From: CAYJPK01 sp964372035
Lineage (GTDB): Bacteria; Desulfobacterota; Desulfovibrionia; Desulfovibrionales; Desulfovibrionaceae
Reading direction: 5' to 3'
Length of the DNA stretch: 64,000 bases
Assembly (NCBI GenBank): GCA_964372035.1
Contig: CAYJPK010000001.1
Span: 74,701-138,700, forward strand
Under the pieces are notes generated by a model. The model was not told the DNA's origin. It saw only the letters and a list, made by a program, of their open reading frames with translations, and did not search any database. This document shows positions 1-8,902 of the stretch, piece by piece. Numbering within the stretch: position 1 is the first letter of the stretch; the number at the start of each line of letters is the position of its first letter. Made by a program: the position numbers and the translations under genes.

Positions 1-2
1 TA

Positions 3-416
3 TCAAAGCCAATTCAAGTAAGTATAAAAAATGATGATACAGCAGATGATAAAATAAGCAAAATAATTCAAGATGCTAATAATGCTTTAAATCAAAGAGA
101 TTTAGCAGCAGCTTTAGAAGTCTTTAGGCAAGCAAAGTTAAGTTCAATTTCTGGTGAAGAATTAACAATTTTGAAGTGTGAAGAAATGGATTTGATTTTG
201 CAAGAAGGCAAGATAAAGCTTGCTGAAACGATGGTTGACAGTTTAAATGATGATATGATAAATTTTAATCTAAAATTATTTAAACCAGAATTAGCTTTGA
301 CTATTTTAAAGCTAACATATATTTGTTATAAGGATTCTGATGCAGCTAAAGCTCAAAAAATAATTTCTGAGATAGCAGGGCTTAGCCCATCAGCCGCATT
401 AACTCTATTAAGTTAA
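3..416 (+). CDS. tssA: Type VI secretion TssA-like protein, C-terminal end (partial)
   Basis: The reading frame is open from the left edge, so the gene starts outside the window and only about 137 C-terminal residues are visible. They are helical, with hydrophilic tetratricopeptide-like pairs, and end in a segment (IAGLSPSAALTLLS) resembling the tail of TssA/VasJ-type proteins. TssA caps the T6SS baseplate and sheath and helps prime tail-tube and sheath polymerisation. The stop codon lies 12 bases before tssB, so the two are very likely cotranscribed; tssA directly upstream of tssB is a common order. No catalytic motif is visible. The T6SS assignment rests mainly on position and the C-terminal pattern; another TPR-like accessory T6SS protein is possible. 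Confidence 0.6.
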   Translation, partial: SKPIQVSIKNDDTADDKISKIIQDANNALNQRDLAAALEVFRQAKLSSISGEELTILKCEEMDLILQEGKIKLAETMVDSLNDDMINFNLKLFKPELALTILKLTYICYKDSDAAKAQKIISEIAGLSPSAALTLLS

Positions 417-428
417 AAGGAGAGTTTT

Positions 429-920
429 ATGGCTCAAGAAGGTTCAGTTGCTCCAAAAGAACGCGTTAATATTGTGTATAAACCGTCAACTGGTGAGGTT
501 CAAAGTGATGTTGAACTTCCTTTAAAATTAATGGTTTTGGGTGATTTCACTATGCGTGAAGATGAACGCCAAATTGAGGATCGTGCACCAGTTTCAGTTG
601 ATAAAGATAATTTTAATGATGTAATGAAGGCTCAAAATATTAGTCTTAAGTTTAATGTTCCTAGTAAATTAGTTGATGATCCAGAAGCAATGATGCCTGT
701 TGATTTAAAATTCGAAAAAATGCGTGATTTTGAACCAGACACAATAGCACAACAAGTGCCAGAGCTTGCAAAGTTGTTACAACTTCGTGAAGCCCTAAAA
801 GCTCTAAAAGGACCTCTTTCTAATATTCCTGATTTTAGAAAGAAAGTTCAAGAAGTTGTTTCTGATGAAAATGCTAGAAAAGCCTTGCTAGATGAGCTTG
901 GATTGTCAGAAGCAGAGTAA
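429..920 (+). CDS. tssB: Type VI secretion sheath small subunit TssB (VipA/IglA family)
   Basis: This 163-residue protein has the usual size of TssB and the family's opening features: a short charged N-terminus, then a strand reading LPLKLMVLGDFT, and a C-terminal half with an LLQLREAL helix that interlocks with TssC. TssB and TssC form the contractile outer sheath that drives the Hcp tube out of the cell. An AAAGGAGAG ribosome-binding site sits just ahead of the ATG. The gene follows the tssA-like end by 12 bases and precedes tssC by 40 bases, the conserved sheath-gene order. Identification is secure from sequence and context. Confidence 0.95.
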   Translation: MAQEGSVAPKERVNIVYKPSTGEVQSDVELPLKLMVLGDFTMREDERQIEDRAPVSVDKDNFNDVMKAQNISLKFNVPSKLVDDPEAMMPVDLKFEKMRDFEPDTIAQQVPELAKLLQLREALKALKGPLSNIPDFRKKVQEVVSDENARKALLDELGLSEAE

Positions 921-960
921 TTTACCTAAATAAATTTTAAACTTGAATAAAGGTGAAAAA

Positions 961-2418
961 ATGAGTCAAACAGAAAATCAAGGCGGCGGAGCTGCTACCT
1001 TATTAGATGAAATTGTTGAGGCTTCAAAATTAAAACCAAGCGATGAAGGTTATGATGTTACGAAGGCAGGCTTACAGGAATTTTTAAAGCAATTTGTAGG
1101 CTCTGCGCATAATGTTAAGGTTTCAGCGGGTGTTGTTGATAGCATGATTGCTGAACTTGATGCTAAATTATCTGACCAAGTTAATGCTATTATGCATAAT
1201 GAAGAATTTCAAAAAATGGAGTCTTCATGGCGTGGTTTAAAATGTTTAGTTGATAGAACTGATTTTAGACAAAACATTAAAATAGAATTTATTAATGCCT
1301 CAAAAGAAGATTTACTAGCTGATTTTGAAGATACTCCAGAAATCACAAAGTCAGGTCTTTATAAACACATTTATACTGCAGAATATGGTCAATTTGGTGG
1401 TCAGCCTGTAGGTGCTATTATTGCAAATTATGATTTTGGACCAGGCAATCAAGATATTCAGTTATTACAAAATGTTGCAAGCGTTTCAGCTATGTCACAT
1501 AGCCCATTTATTGCAGCAGCAAGCAAGGATTTTTTTGGTATTGATACTTGGGAAGATTTACCAAATTTAAAAGATTTAAAATCAATCTTTGAAATGCCGC
1601 AATACACAAAATGGCGCAGCTTTAGAGAATCCGAAGATGCAAGATATGTTGGCTTAACGCTTCCTAAATTCTTACTTCGTACTCCATATGGTCCTGAAAC
1701 AACGCCAGCAAAGACATTTTCATTTGTAGAAGAAGCAAATAAGACAGATGATTTTTGCTGGGGAAATACTGCCTTTGCTTTTGCTAGTCGCTTGACTGAT
1801 AGTTTTGCAAAATACCGTTGGTGCACAAATATTATTGGACCACAAGGCGGTGGTTCTGTAGATAATCTGCCTGTATATAATTTTGAATCTATGGGGCAAA
1901 TTCAAAGCAAAATTCCAACACAAGTTCTTATATCTGAAAGACGTGAATATGAGCTTGCAGAAGAAGGCTTTATTGCACTAACAATGCGAAAAGGTGCTGA
2001 TAATGCAGCATTTTTCTCTGCTAACTCTTGCCAAAAAAATAAGGTATTCCCAAATACTCCAGAGGGCAAGGAAGCAGAAATGAACTTCAAGCTTTCAACA
2101 CAATTACCATATATGATGATTATGAATAGACTTGCGCATTATGTTAAAGTCTTACAAAGAGAAAATATTGGTACCTGGAAAGAGCGTAAAGACCTAGAGC
2201 GTGAACTTAATTCATGGTTAAGCCAGTATGTAACTGAAATGGACGATCCAGATCCAGTAACAAGAAGTAAGCGTCCTCTTAGAGTTGCTAAAATTAATGT
2301 TAGCGATGTTGAGGGAGATCCAGGTTGGTATAGTGTAGGTATTTTAGCACGTCCACACTTTAAATATATGGGCGCTAGCTTTACATTGTCGTTAGTTGGT
2401 AAGTTAGACAAAAGTTAA
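961..2418 (+). CDS. tssC: Type VI secretion sheath large subunit TssC (VipB/IglB family)
   Basis: This 485-residue protein is the large sheath subunit, recognised by WRGLKCLVDRTDF near the N-terminus, the central FLLRTPYG motif, CWGNTAFAFASRL, and a C-terminal block ending in ARPHFKYMGASFTLSLVGKLD. It assembles with TssB into a contractile sheath whose disassembly depends on ClpV. I chose the ATG at 961 because AAAGGTGA lies just upstream; an in-frame TTG at 943 would place that ribosome-binding site inside the gene. Length and motif order are normal for the family. The gene is followed by hcp after 30 bases. Confidence 0.95.
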   Translation: MSQTENQGGGAATLLDEIVEASKLKPSDEGYDVTKAGLQEFLKQFVGSAHNVKVSAGVVDSMIAELDAKLSDQVNAIMHNEEFQKMESSWRGLKCLVDRTDFRQNIKIEFINASKEDLLADFEDTPEITKSGLYKHIYTAEYGQFGGQPVGAIIANYDFGPGNQDIQLLQNVASVSAMSHSPFIAAASKDFFGIDTWEDLPNLKDLKSIFEMPQYTKWRSFRESEDARYVGLTLPKFLLRTPYGPETTPAKTFSFVEEANKTDDFCWGNTAFAFASRLTDSFAKYRWCTNIIGPQGGGSVDNLPVYNFESMGQIQSKIPTQVLISERREYELAEEGFIALTMRKGADNAAFFSANSCQKNKVFPNTPEGKEAEMNFKLSTQLPYMMIMNRLAHYVKVLQRENIGTWKERKDLERELNSWLSQYVTEMDDPDPVTRSKRPLRVAKINVSDVEGDPGWYSVGILARPHFKYMGASFTLSLVGKLDKS

Positions 2419-2448
2419 TTTTTAACATAAATTTCAAGGAGAACTACA

Positions 2449-2928
2449 ATGGCATTAACTGCTTACATGAAAGTTGAAGGTAAAAGTCAGGGCGAAATTA
2501 AAGGCGATTGTAAACAAGGTGGCGATAAAGCAGATAAAATGATTTTATACGCTGTTGAACACTCAGTTGAAGTTCCAAAAGATACTCATACTGGTCTTCC
2601 AACTGGTCAAAGAATTCATCACCCACTTAAGGTGACAAAGCACCTTGACCAAGCGACTCCTAAATTGTATAAAATGTGTTGTACTGGTGAACAATGTACT
2701 GCAACTATTGACCATTATCGCATTAAAGAAGATGGTACTGAAGAGAAATACTTCACCATTAAAATGGAAGATGCAATTGTTGTAACTGTAAACAAATCAA
2801 CACCACTTACTTTTTTACCAGAGAATAAACCATATCATGATATGGAAGAAATTGCATTTACTTATTCTAAGATTACATGGACTTATGCAGATGGTAATAT
2901 TGAATATGTTGATGATTGGAAAAGCTAA
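2449..2928 (+). CDS. hcp: Hcp family type VI secretion tube protein (TssD)
   Basis: This 159-residue protein matches the Hcp family: an N-terminal strand with MKVEGKSQGEIKG, the central region HHPLKVTKHLDQATPKLYKM, and a C-terminal IAFTYSKITWTYADGNIEYVDDW block. Hcp hexamers stack into the inner tube that is expelled by the sheath and also chaperone effectors. There is no signal peptide, as expected because Hcp leaves through the T6SS itself. A strong AAGGAG ribosome-binding site precedes the ATG. A stable hairpin follows directly and may let hcp be expressed more highly than the downstream clpV. A CC pair near residue 84 and another Cys at about 89 are present; their significance is unclear. 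Confidence 0.93.
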   Translation: MALTAYMKVEGKSQGEIKGDCKQGGDKADKMILYAVEHSVEVPKDTHTGLPTGQRIHHPLKVTKHLDQATPKLYKMCCTGEQCTATIDHYRIKEDGTEEKYFTIKMEDAIVVTVNKSTPLTFLPENKPYHDMEEIAFTYSKITWTYADGNIEYVDDWKS

Positions 2929-2943
2929 TTAAATTTTGATTAC

Positions 2944-2985
2944 TTGGCGTTATTGTAAATATGCAATAACGCCAATTTATTATAT
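2944..2985 (+). terminator. Hairpin between hcp and clpV (intrinsic terminator or attenuator)
   Basis: A perfect 12-base-pair stem (2944–2955 with 2964–2975, eight-base loop) carrying GGCG/CGCC is followed by a mixed T-rich run. It lies between hcp and clpV on the same strand, so it probably terminates only part of the transcription or stabilises the 3' end of the hcp message. Confidence 0.7.
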
Positions 2986-3002
2986 TTTATAAGGAGTCTT
3001 GT

Positions 3003-5639
3003 ATGGTTGGTATTGATATGCGTGGGCTTATTGATAAATGCAATGGTTTTTGTGCCCAAGCGTTAAATGGTGCAGCTGGTATGAGTGTTTCACGTGGTCA
3101 TTATGAGGTTACAGTTGAACATTTCATGCTTTCATGCTTAGAAAATATGAACTCAGATATTCCTTTAGCCTTGCAAGACGCTAAAGCTGATATAGACCGC
3201 TTAAAGACAGATATTTTAAATAGCCTAGAAGAATTTAAAACAGGTAATACGAATCGACCTGTTTTTTCACCATCTTTGCAAGAATTATTAGAAGCTGCTT
3301 GGCTTGTAGCATCTGTTAATTATAGCTTCCCAAAAATCCGATCTGGTTCTGTTTTAATTGCATTTTTACGTCGTCCTTCATTTTATGCTCAAGGCTCATA
3401 TACTGCTGAACTTTCAAAAATCAATCGTGATAATTTAGAAAAGAATTTTAATTCTATTATTGACCGTTCTGTTGAAGATGCTGATATTTTTGCACAAAGC
3501 GAAACAGCAAAGGCAAAAGAAGACGCTAGTGCAAACTCTGATAGCTTCATTGCAAAATTTTGTGAAGATTTTACAGCAAAAGCAGAAGCTGGAAAGATTG
3601 ACCCTGTTTTTGGTCGAGATGCAGAAATTCGCCAAATGGTTGATATTTTGGCACGAAGGCGCAAAAATAATCCAATTTTAGTTGGAGAGCCAGGAGTTGG
3701 AAAGACTGCCGTTATGGAGGGTTTGGCTCTTCGCATCGCTCAAGGTGATGTTCCTGCTACATTACAGAAAAATACACTTCTTGGGCTTGATATGGGGCTG
3801 CTTGAAGCTGGTGCATCTGTTAAGGGTGAGTTTGAGCGTCGCTTAAAAGGTGTGCTTGATGAAATTAAGTCATCAGTTAAGCCAATTATTTTGTTTATTG
3901 ATGAAGCACATACCTTAGTTGGAGCTGGTGGAACAGCAGGTGGGTCTGATGCTGCAAACTTAATGAAGCCAGCGCTAGCACGTGGTGAAATTCGCACCTG
4001 TGCTGCAACTACTTGGAAAGAATATAAAAAATACTTTGAAAAAGACCCTGCACTTGCAAGACGTTTTCAGCTTGTAAAGCTTGATGAACCATCAGTTGAA
4101 ACAGCAACCCTAATCTTGCGAGGTCTTAGAGATAGCTATGAAAAGGCTCATAAAGTCTTAATTCGTGATGATGCATTGGTTGCGGCAGCTGACTATTCAG
4201 CTCGCTATATTTCAGGTCGTTTTTTACCAGATAAAGCCGTTGACTTGCTTGATACAGCGTGTGCTAGAGTAAAAGTTGGTCTTATTGCAAAGCCAGCTAA
4301 GTTAGAAGACATGGAGCGTTTGATTCAAGCTAAAGAACGTGAGCAAAAAGCTTTACTTCGTGACCAGACAAATGGCGTTGAGATTGATATTGAATGTCTT
4401 GAAGATTTATCTACTAATATTGAAAATTTGAAAGAAAAAGTATGCGAGCTTGAGAAAACATGGCAAGTAGAATTAGAAGCTGCTAATAATTTTATTGAGC
4501 TACGAAATATTATTAATAATGCGACTGAAGAAGAAAAAAATAGTGATGAACATCTTAAAAATACAGAAGAATTTACAAAAGTTAAAGCAACACTTGAAGA
4601 ACTACAAAAAAACGAAACATTAATAAATATTGAGGTTTCACCAGATGCAGTTGCTAAGGTTGTAGCTGATTGGACAGGTATTCCTGTTGGCAAAGTCGCA
4701 CGTGAACAGGCTGATTTAATTATTAACCTTGAAGCAAACCTTTCAAAACGTGTGAAAGGACAAAGTAAGGCTATTAGTTCAGTATTGCAGGGTGTTCAAT
4801 CTAGCAAAGCAGGGCTTCGTTCTCCTAATTCGCCTATTGGTGTATTTTTATTGGTTGGTCCATCTGGAGTTGGTAAAACAGAAACAGGACTATCACTTGC
4901 TGATTGCTTATTTGGCGATGAGCGTAGCGTTGTAACAGTAAATATGAGTGAATTCCAAGAACGTCATACAGTTTCACGCTTAATTGGTTCACCTCCAGGC
5001 TACGTTGGTTATGGTGAGGGCGGACTTTTAACTGAAGCAGTTCGTCGTAAACCGTATTCTGTGGTTTTACTTGATGAAGTTGAAAAAGCTCACCTTGATG
5101 TTATGCAGTTATTTTATCAAGTTTTTGATAAGGGTAGCTTAACAGATGGTGAAGGCACTGAAATTAACTTTAAAAACACTTTGATGCTTTTAACTTCAAA
5201 TTTAGCATCTGATATTATACAAAATGCATGCTTGGAAAATCCCAATATCGGAGATGAGGAACTAATTGCAAAAATTCGCCCAGTTCTATCACAGCATTTT
5301 CAACCTGCGCTTTTAGCAAGAATGACAATAGTACCTTATATGAGCTTAAATTCAGAAGCTTTAAAGAATATTACAGAACTAAAACTTAAAGGCATTGCAG
5401 ACAGGTTATTCCAAAATAATAAGTTAAAGTTAACTTGGGATAATGAATTTAGCCAAAATATAGCAGATAGATGCACAGAAGTTGAAACTGGTGCTCGCAA
5501 TATTGATTATATTTTGCAAGGAACTATCATGCCACAACTGTCGACCAAGATTTTAAGCATGATGTCAACAGATGGTGAAAAATTTAATATTGAATTATCA
5601 CTCGATGAAGATAAAAATATTAAAATTGATTTTTCTTAA
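3003..5639 (+). CDS. clpV: Type VI secretion AAA+ ATPase ClpV (TssH)
   Basis: This 878-residue Clp/Hsp100 ATPase has an N-terminal Clp repeat domain (about 1–160), a first AAA+ module with Walker A GEPGVGKT near residue 226 and Walker B ILFIDEAH near 297, a coiled-coil middle region (about 415–535), a second AAA+ module with GPSGVGKT near 618, and a ClpB-type C-terminal small domain. ClpV recycles the contracted TssB/TssC sheath. The T6SS neighbours and an N-terminus diverged from ClpB favour ClpV over the general disaggregase. The ATG is preceded by AAGGAG. It is the last T6SS gene here and is followed by a strong terminator. Confidence 0.93.
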   Translation: MVGIDMRGLIDKCNGFCAQALNGAAGMSVSRGHYEVTVEHFMLSCLENMNSDIPLALQDAKADIDRLKTDILNSLEEFKTGNTNRPVFSPSLQELLEAAWLVASVNYSFPKIRSGSVLIAFLRRPSFYAQGSYTAELSKINRDNLEKNFNSIIDRSVEDADIFAQSETAKAKEDASANSDSFIAKFCEDFTAKAEAGKIDPVFGRDAEIRQMVDILARRRKNNPILVGEPGVGKTAVMEGLALRIAQGDVPATLQKNTLLGLDMGLLEAGASVKGEFERRLKGVLDEIKSSVKPIILFIDEAHTLVGAGGTAGGSDAANLMKPALARGEIRTCAATTWKEYKKYFEKDPALARRFQLVKLDEPSVETATLILRGLRDSYEKAHKVLIRDDALVAAADYSARYISGRFLPDKAVDLLDTACARVKVGLIAKPAKLEDMERLIQAKEREQKALLRDQTNGVEIDIECLEDLSTNIENLKEKVCELEKTWQVELEAANNFIELRNIINNATEEEKNSDEHLKNTEEFTKVKATLEELQKNETLINIEVSPDAVAKVVADWTGIPVGKVAREQADLIINLEANLSKRVKGQSKAISSVLQGVQSSKAGLRSPNSPIGVFLLVGPSGVGKTETGLSLADCLFGDERSVVTVNMSEFQERHTVSRLIGSPPGYVGYGEGGLLTEAVRRKPYSVVLLDEVEKAHLDVMQLFYQVFDKGSLTDGEGTEINFKNTLMLLTSNLASDIIQNACLENPNIGDEELIAKIRPVLSQHFQPALLARMTIVPYMSLNSEALKNITELKLKGIADRLFQNNKLKLTWDNEFSQNIADRCTEVETGARNIDYILQGTIMPQLSTKILSMMSTDGEKFNIELSLDEDKNIKIDFS

Positions 5640-5660
5640 TACCATAATTATCTAATCATA

Positions 5661-5715
5661 AAATCTAAAAAAAACTCTGTATAATAAATAATTATGCAGA
5701 GTTTTTTTTAGATTT
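5661..5715. terminator. Strong bidirectional terminator between clpV and a convergent small gene
   Basis: A perfect 19-base-pair stem (5661–5679 with 5697–5715) extended by a few further pairs has an octa-A run on one arm and an octa-T run on the other, around an ACTCTG/CAGAGT core. It can terminate clpV on the plus strand and the small Cys-rich gene on the minus strand. Confidence 0.88.
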
Positions 5716-5741
5716 AAATAGTTTAATTATATCAAAACTTA

Positions 5742-5885
5742 TTATTTTTTACAGGTTGATCTTGCGCCTTTACACCCCTCGCATGAAGCAGTGCACTTTG
5801 GTCTTTCAGTTTTAAAAAATGCTCGGCTAAGCAAAGCACCGCCAACAAGCATTATTGCGATTATTATAATTTGTTCAATTTCCAT
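5742..5885 (-). CDS. Small Cys-rich membrane protein, FeoB-associated type
   Basis: This 47-residue protein has one hydrophobic segment (about residues 5–20, rich in Ile, Leu and Gly) followed by a basic stretch and a short tail with four cysteines in the arrangement C-x3-C-x2-C-x6-C. That architecture matches the FeoB-associated Cys-rich membrane proteins often found beside ferrous iron transporters. I chose the start at 5885 because a GGAAA lies upstream; an in-frame start at 5936 would add 17 residues with no obvious ribosome-binding site. No feoA or feoB gene is adjacent, so a role in iron handling is inferred from the protein's form only. Confidence 0.6.
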   Translation of the reverse strand: MEIEQIIIIAIMLVGGALLSRAFFKTERPKCTASCEGCKGARSTCKK

Positions 5886-6084
5886 GATATGATTTCCATA
5901 TATAGTTAAAATAAATGTGTTTTTTATTTGCATCAAAACTACGTCTTTTTATAATATCTATTTATAAAATAATTGTCTAGTGTAAAAATACGCCTTGTGA
6001 TTTTTTGAATTTTAGTCTAGAATATTTTTTAGTATTAGAGTAAGAATATTTTTTATAACCATGTAATTTTTGAAATATATCAAT

Positions 6085-7062
6085 ATGCAAAATACAAAAC
6101 TTCTTAACGTTAAAAACTTAAACCTTTACTTTAAGTCTGAGGACGGTGATATTTCAGCTATTTCAGATTTAAATTTCCAACTAACTCACGGAGAAACCTT
6201 ATGTTTTGTAGGTGAATCAGGTTGTGGAAAAAGTTTGAGTGCCCTCAGTCTTTTACGTATAAACCCATCAAGTAGTTATATAAAATCTGGAGAAATTAAT
6301 TTTGAAGGGGAAAACATATTAAGCCTAGCTGAAAAAGATATGCAAAATATTCGTGGTAAAAAAATATCTATGATATTTCAAGAGCCCATGACCTCTTTAA
6401 ATCCTGTATTAACTATTGCAGATCAAGTTTGTGAGCCTTTAATTTTACATTTAAAATTGAGTAAAAGTGAGGCTTATTCAAAATGTATTGAATTGTTTCA
6501 GCAAGTTGGTATTGCTGATGCAGAAAAAAGGCTTTTTGACTATCCTCACCAATTATCAGGTGGTATGCGCCAACGTGTAATGATTGCGATGGCGCTTGCT
6601 TGTAACCCAGAGCTTTTAATTGCTGATGAACCAACAACTGCACTCGATGTAACAATTCAAGGTCAAATAATTTATTTGTTAAAAGAACAAGTTAAACAGC
6701 GTGGCATGGGCTTAATTTTTATTACTCATGATCTGGGTTTAGTTGCTGAAATTGCAGATAATGTTATTGTTATGTATGCTGGTGAAATTGTTGAATATGC
6801 TAGCGCATATGATATTTTTTCTAAGCCACTTCACCCATATACAAAAGGTTTAATGAAAGCTGCTCCAGATATGCTAAGTAGTCGTGACGAAAAGCTAGCG
6901 ACTATTAAGGGGACAGTTCCACCTATTGGAACATACGGAAATTATTGTAGATTTTATGATAGATGTGAATTTGCAACTCCAAAATGCAAAGAAGAAAAGG
7001 CAGCTTTTATTCATCTTGAAAATGGGCGAAGTGTTAGATGTAATTTGTACTTGTCAGCATAA
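6085..7062 (+). CDS. Oligopeptide/dipeptide ABC transporter ATP-binding protein (OppD/DppD type)
   Basis: This 325-residue ATPase has Walker A GESGCGKS (about 43–50), the Q-loop region [10 protein letters not shown], signature LSGGMRQR (about 157), Walker [13 protein letters not shown] and a switch histidine in FITHD. The C-terminal oligopeptide-transporter extension has cysteines in [14 protein letters not shown], typical of OppD and DppD. Such proteins energise inner-membrane peptide or nickel importers together with a second ATPase and two permeases. None of those partners is adjacent, so this is an orphan ATPase in this window. An in-frame TTG at 6070 could add five residues; neither start has a strong ribosome-binding site. 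The substrate cannot be inferred. Confidence 0.85.
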   Translation: MQNTKLLNVKNLNLYFKSEDGDISAISDLNFQLTHGETLCFVGESGCGKSLSALSLLRINPSSSYIKSGEINFEGENILSLAEKDMQNIRGKKISMIFQEPMTSLNPVLTIADQVCEPLILHLKLSKSEAYSKCIELFQQVGIADAEKRLFDYPHQLSGGMRQRVMIAMALACNPELLIADEPTTALDVTIQGQIIYLLKEQVKQRGMGLIFITHDLGLVAEIADNVIVMYAGEIVEYASAYDIFSKPLHPYTKGLMKAAPDMLSSRDEKLATIKGTVPPIGTYGNYCRFYDRCEFATPKCKEEKAAFIHLENGRSVRCNLYLSA

Positions 7063-7095
7063 TAAAAAGGTATTATATTAATCAAGTTGTGAGAT

Positions 7096-7123
7096 TTGAC
7101 ATGAAGTAAGCATTTATTATAAA
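7096..7123 (+). promoter_or_regulatory. Probable sigma-70 promoter for grpE
   Basis: TTGACA at 7096–7101 and TATAAA at 7118–7123 are separated by 16 bases, about 55 bases ahead of the grpE start. No CIRCE element was seen. Confidence 0.5.
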
Positions 7124-7178
7124 TACTTTTTACAAAATTGAAAAAATATTTTAGCTTTCTTTAATAAAGGGGAATTAG

Positions 7179-7742
7179 ATGAACGATAATCCATATGAAA
7201 AGGTAAAAATGACCATGACAGACGAAGAAATGGCAGAAAATGCAGAGCAAATGTTAATTGAGCCAAATATGGACGAAACCATAAATATTAATAATGAAGA
7301 TGATTTTAATGCTCTTATTGCAAAAAAAGATGCGGAAATGGAAGATTTTCGCTTACGCAGTATGGCTGAAATGGAGAATTTTAAACGTCGTTTGAGTCGT
7401 GAACATGAAGAAAATAATAAGTATTTAAATGAAAAAATATTGGCAGATCTTTTACCTGCACTTGATAGTCTTGATTTAGCAATTCAATATGGTGAACAGG
7501 GTAATAGCTTGCTTGAAGGTGTTATAATGACACGCAAATTATTTTTAGATGCTTTAAAAAATCATGGACTCATTGTAATTGGTACAATTGGTGAAGAGTT
7601 TAATCATGAAATCCATGAAGCTGTTGGACAAGAACAGCGTGATGATATGGACGAAATGCATGTTTCTAACTTGTTACAGCGTGGTTATTACTTGCGTGAT
7701 CGCTTGCTTAGACCAGCAAAAGTTATGGTAAGCTGTAAATAA
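7179..7742 (+). CDS. grpE: GrpE, nucleotide exchange factor of DnaK
   Basis: This 187-residue protein has the GrpE layout: an acidic N-terminal tail, a long coiled-coil helix (about 45–85, with RSMAEMENFKRR), the LLPALDSLDLAI segment, and the C-terminal beta domain ending in VGYYLRDR-type sequence (RGYYLRDRLLRPAKVMV). GrpE is a cytosolic dimer that releases ADP from DnaK during refolding. The ATG has an AAAGGGGAA ribosome-binding site. A sigma-70-like promoter lies upstream and the MCE transport operon begins two bases after the stop codon. No dnaK or dnaJ is nearby. Confidence 0.95.
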   Translation: MNDNPYEKVKMTMTDEEMAENAEQMLIEPNMDETININNEDDFNALIAKKDAEMEDFRLRSMAEMENFKRRLSREHEENNKYLNEKILADLLPALDSLDLAIQYGEQGNSLLEGVIMTRKLFLDALKNHGLIVIGTIGEEFNHEIHEAVGQEQRDDMDEMHVSNLLQRGYYLRDRLLRPAKVMVSCK

Positions 7743-7744
7743 TA

Positions 7745-8902
7745 ATGGAAAATAATATTTCAATCTCTGCACAAAAAAGACCTGCCACTATCTCTTATGA
7801 AATAGAGGCTAACACGATTGTTGTAAAATTTGGCGGAGATTGGAATATTTATAATAATCTTCCTAAGCATGAAGATCTTTTTAATAATTTAGATAAGCTC
7901 AACTTAAAAGAGCTGAAATTTCGTGCTGATAAGCTTGGAGCGTGGGATAATAGCTTAACTAGCTTGATTACAAAACTTAGTTTGAAGGCTAAAGAGCGTA
8001 ATTTTCCTTATATGTTGGAGGAAAGCCTACCTCTTGGGGTCATTAATTTATGCAAACTAGCTTTAACTGTTCCAGCACACAAAGATCTTAATAAAGAAGA
8101 GGAAAGTCTAAGCTTATTTAGCATAATTGGACGCTTTATTTTAAACTTTCCTAAAAATTTTACTGATGTATTAAGTTTTATTGGCGAACTATGCTTAGGA
8201 TTGGTACGCTTTTTTAGTGGAAGGTCAAGCTGTTCTCTTAAGGACATTTTAGTTTGCACTTATGAAGTTGGTGTTGAAGCACTACCAATTGTTTCACTAA
8301 TCAGTTTATTAGTCGGTTTAATTATTGCTTTTGTTGGTGTAATTCAGCTTAGTATGTTTGGAGCTGAAATTTATATTGCAAGCCTAGTTGCCCTTGGTAT
8401 CACACGTATTATGGGCGCTGTGATGACTGGTATTGTTTTAGCCGGTAGAACAGGTGCTTCGTATGCCGCAATTATTGGCTCTATGCAAGTTAATGAAGAA
8501 GTTGATGCACTAGTTGCAATTGGCATTTCACCTGAAGATAAGCTTGCAATACCAAGATTAATTGCACTTGCTCTTATGACGCCTATTTTAGTCATTTATT
8601 CTGATTTAATGGGTATACTTGGCGGATTTATTGTTGGTTCAGTCATACTTGGGATTGACTATTTAGAATATTTAACTTTTACTAAAAATTCATTATATTT
8701 AACACATGTTATGGTAGGAATTTTCCATGGTTTTGTGTTTGGGATAATAATTGCAATTACTGGCTGTTATCAAGGACTTAAATGTAAAAGAAGCGCTGAA
8801 GGAGTTGGACAAGCAACGACATCAGCTGTTGTTAATTCTATTATCTATATTGTTATTTCAACTTCAATTTTAACCATTGCTTTTAACATGGTTGGAGTGT
8901 AA
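7745..8902 (+). CDS. mlaE: MlaE-family phospholipid ABC transporter permease with N-terminal STAS-like domain
   Basis: The C-terminal two thirds (about 130–385) are a MlaE permease domain with five or six hydrophobic segments and the characteristic block GITRIMGAVMTGIVLAGRTGAS-like core (here RIMGAVMTGIVLAGRTGAS). The N-terminal ~120 residues look like a STAS domain, the fold of MlaB, so permease and MlaB-like subunit appear fused. In the Mla/MCE systems this inner-membrane protein works with MlaF and MlaD to move phospholipids between inner and outer membranes. It starts two bases after grpE and ends directly before mlaF, which points to one operon. Confidence 0.88.
   Translation: MENNISISAQKRPATISYEIEANTIVVKFGGDWNIYNNLPKHEDLFNNLDKLNLKELKFRADKLGAWDNSLTSLITKLSLKAKERNFPYMLEESLPLGVINLCKLALTVPAHKDLNKEEESLSLFSIIGRFILNFPKNFTDVLSFIGELCLGLVRFFSGRSSCSLKDILVCTYEVGVEALPIVSLISLLVGLIIAFVGVIQLSMFGAEIYIASLVALGITRIMGAVMTGIVLAGRTGASYAAIIGSMQVNEEVDALVAIGISPEDKLAIPRLIALALMTPILVIYSDLMGILGGFIVGSVILGIDYLEYLTFTKNSLYLTHVMVGIFHGFVFGIIIAITGCYQGLKCKRSAEGVGQATTSAVVNSIIYIVISTSILTIAFNMVGV

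Noticed and set aside
943..960. An earlier TTG start for tssC
   Set aside because: It would put the AAAGGTGA ribosome-binding site inside the gene; the ATG at 961 fits both that site and the family.
1458..2411. Minus-strand open frames inside tssC
   Set aside because: They lie wholly within a strongly conserved gene, have no homology that I recognise and no ribosome-binding sites; they are shadows.
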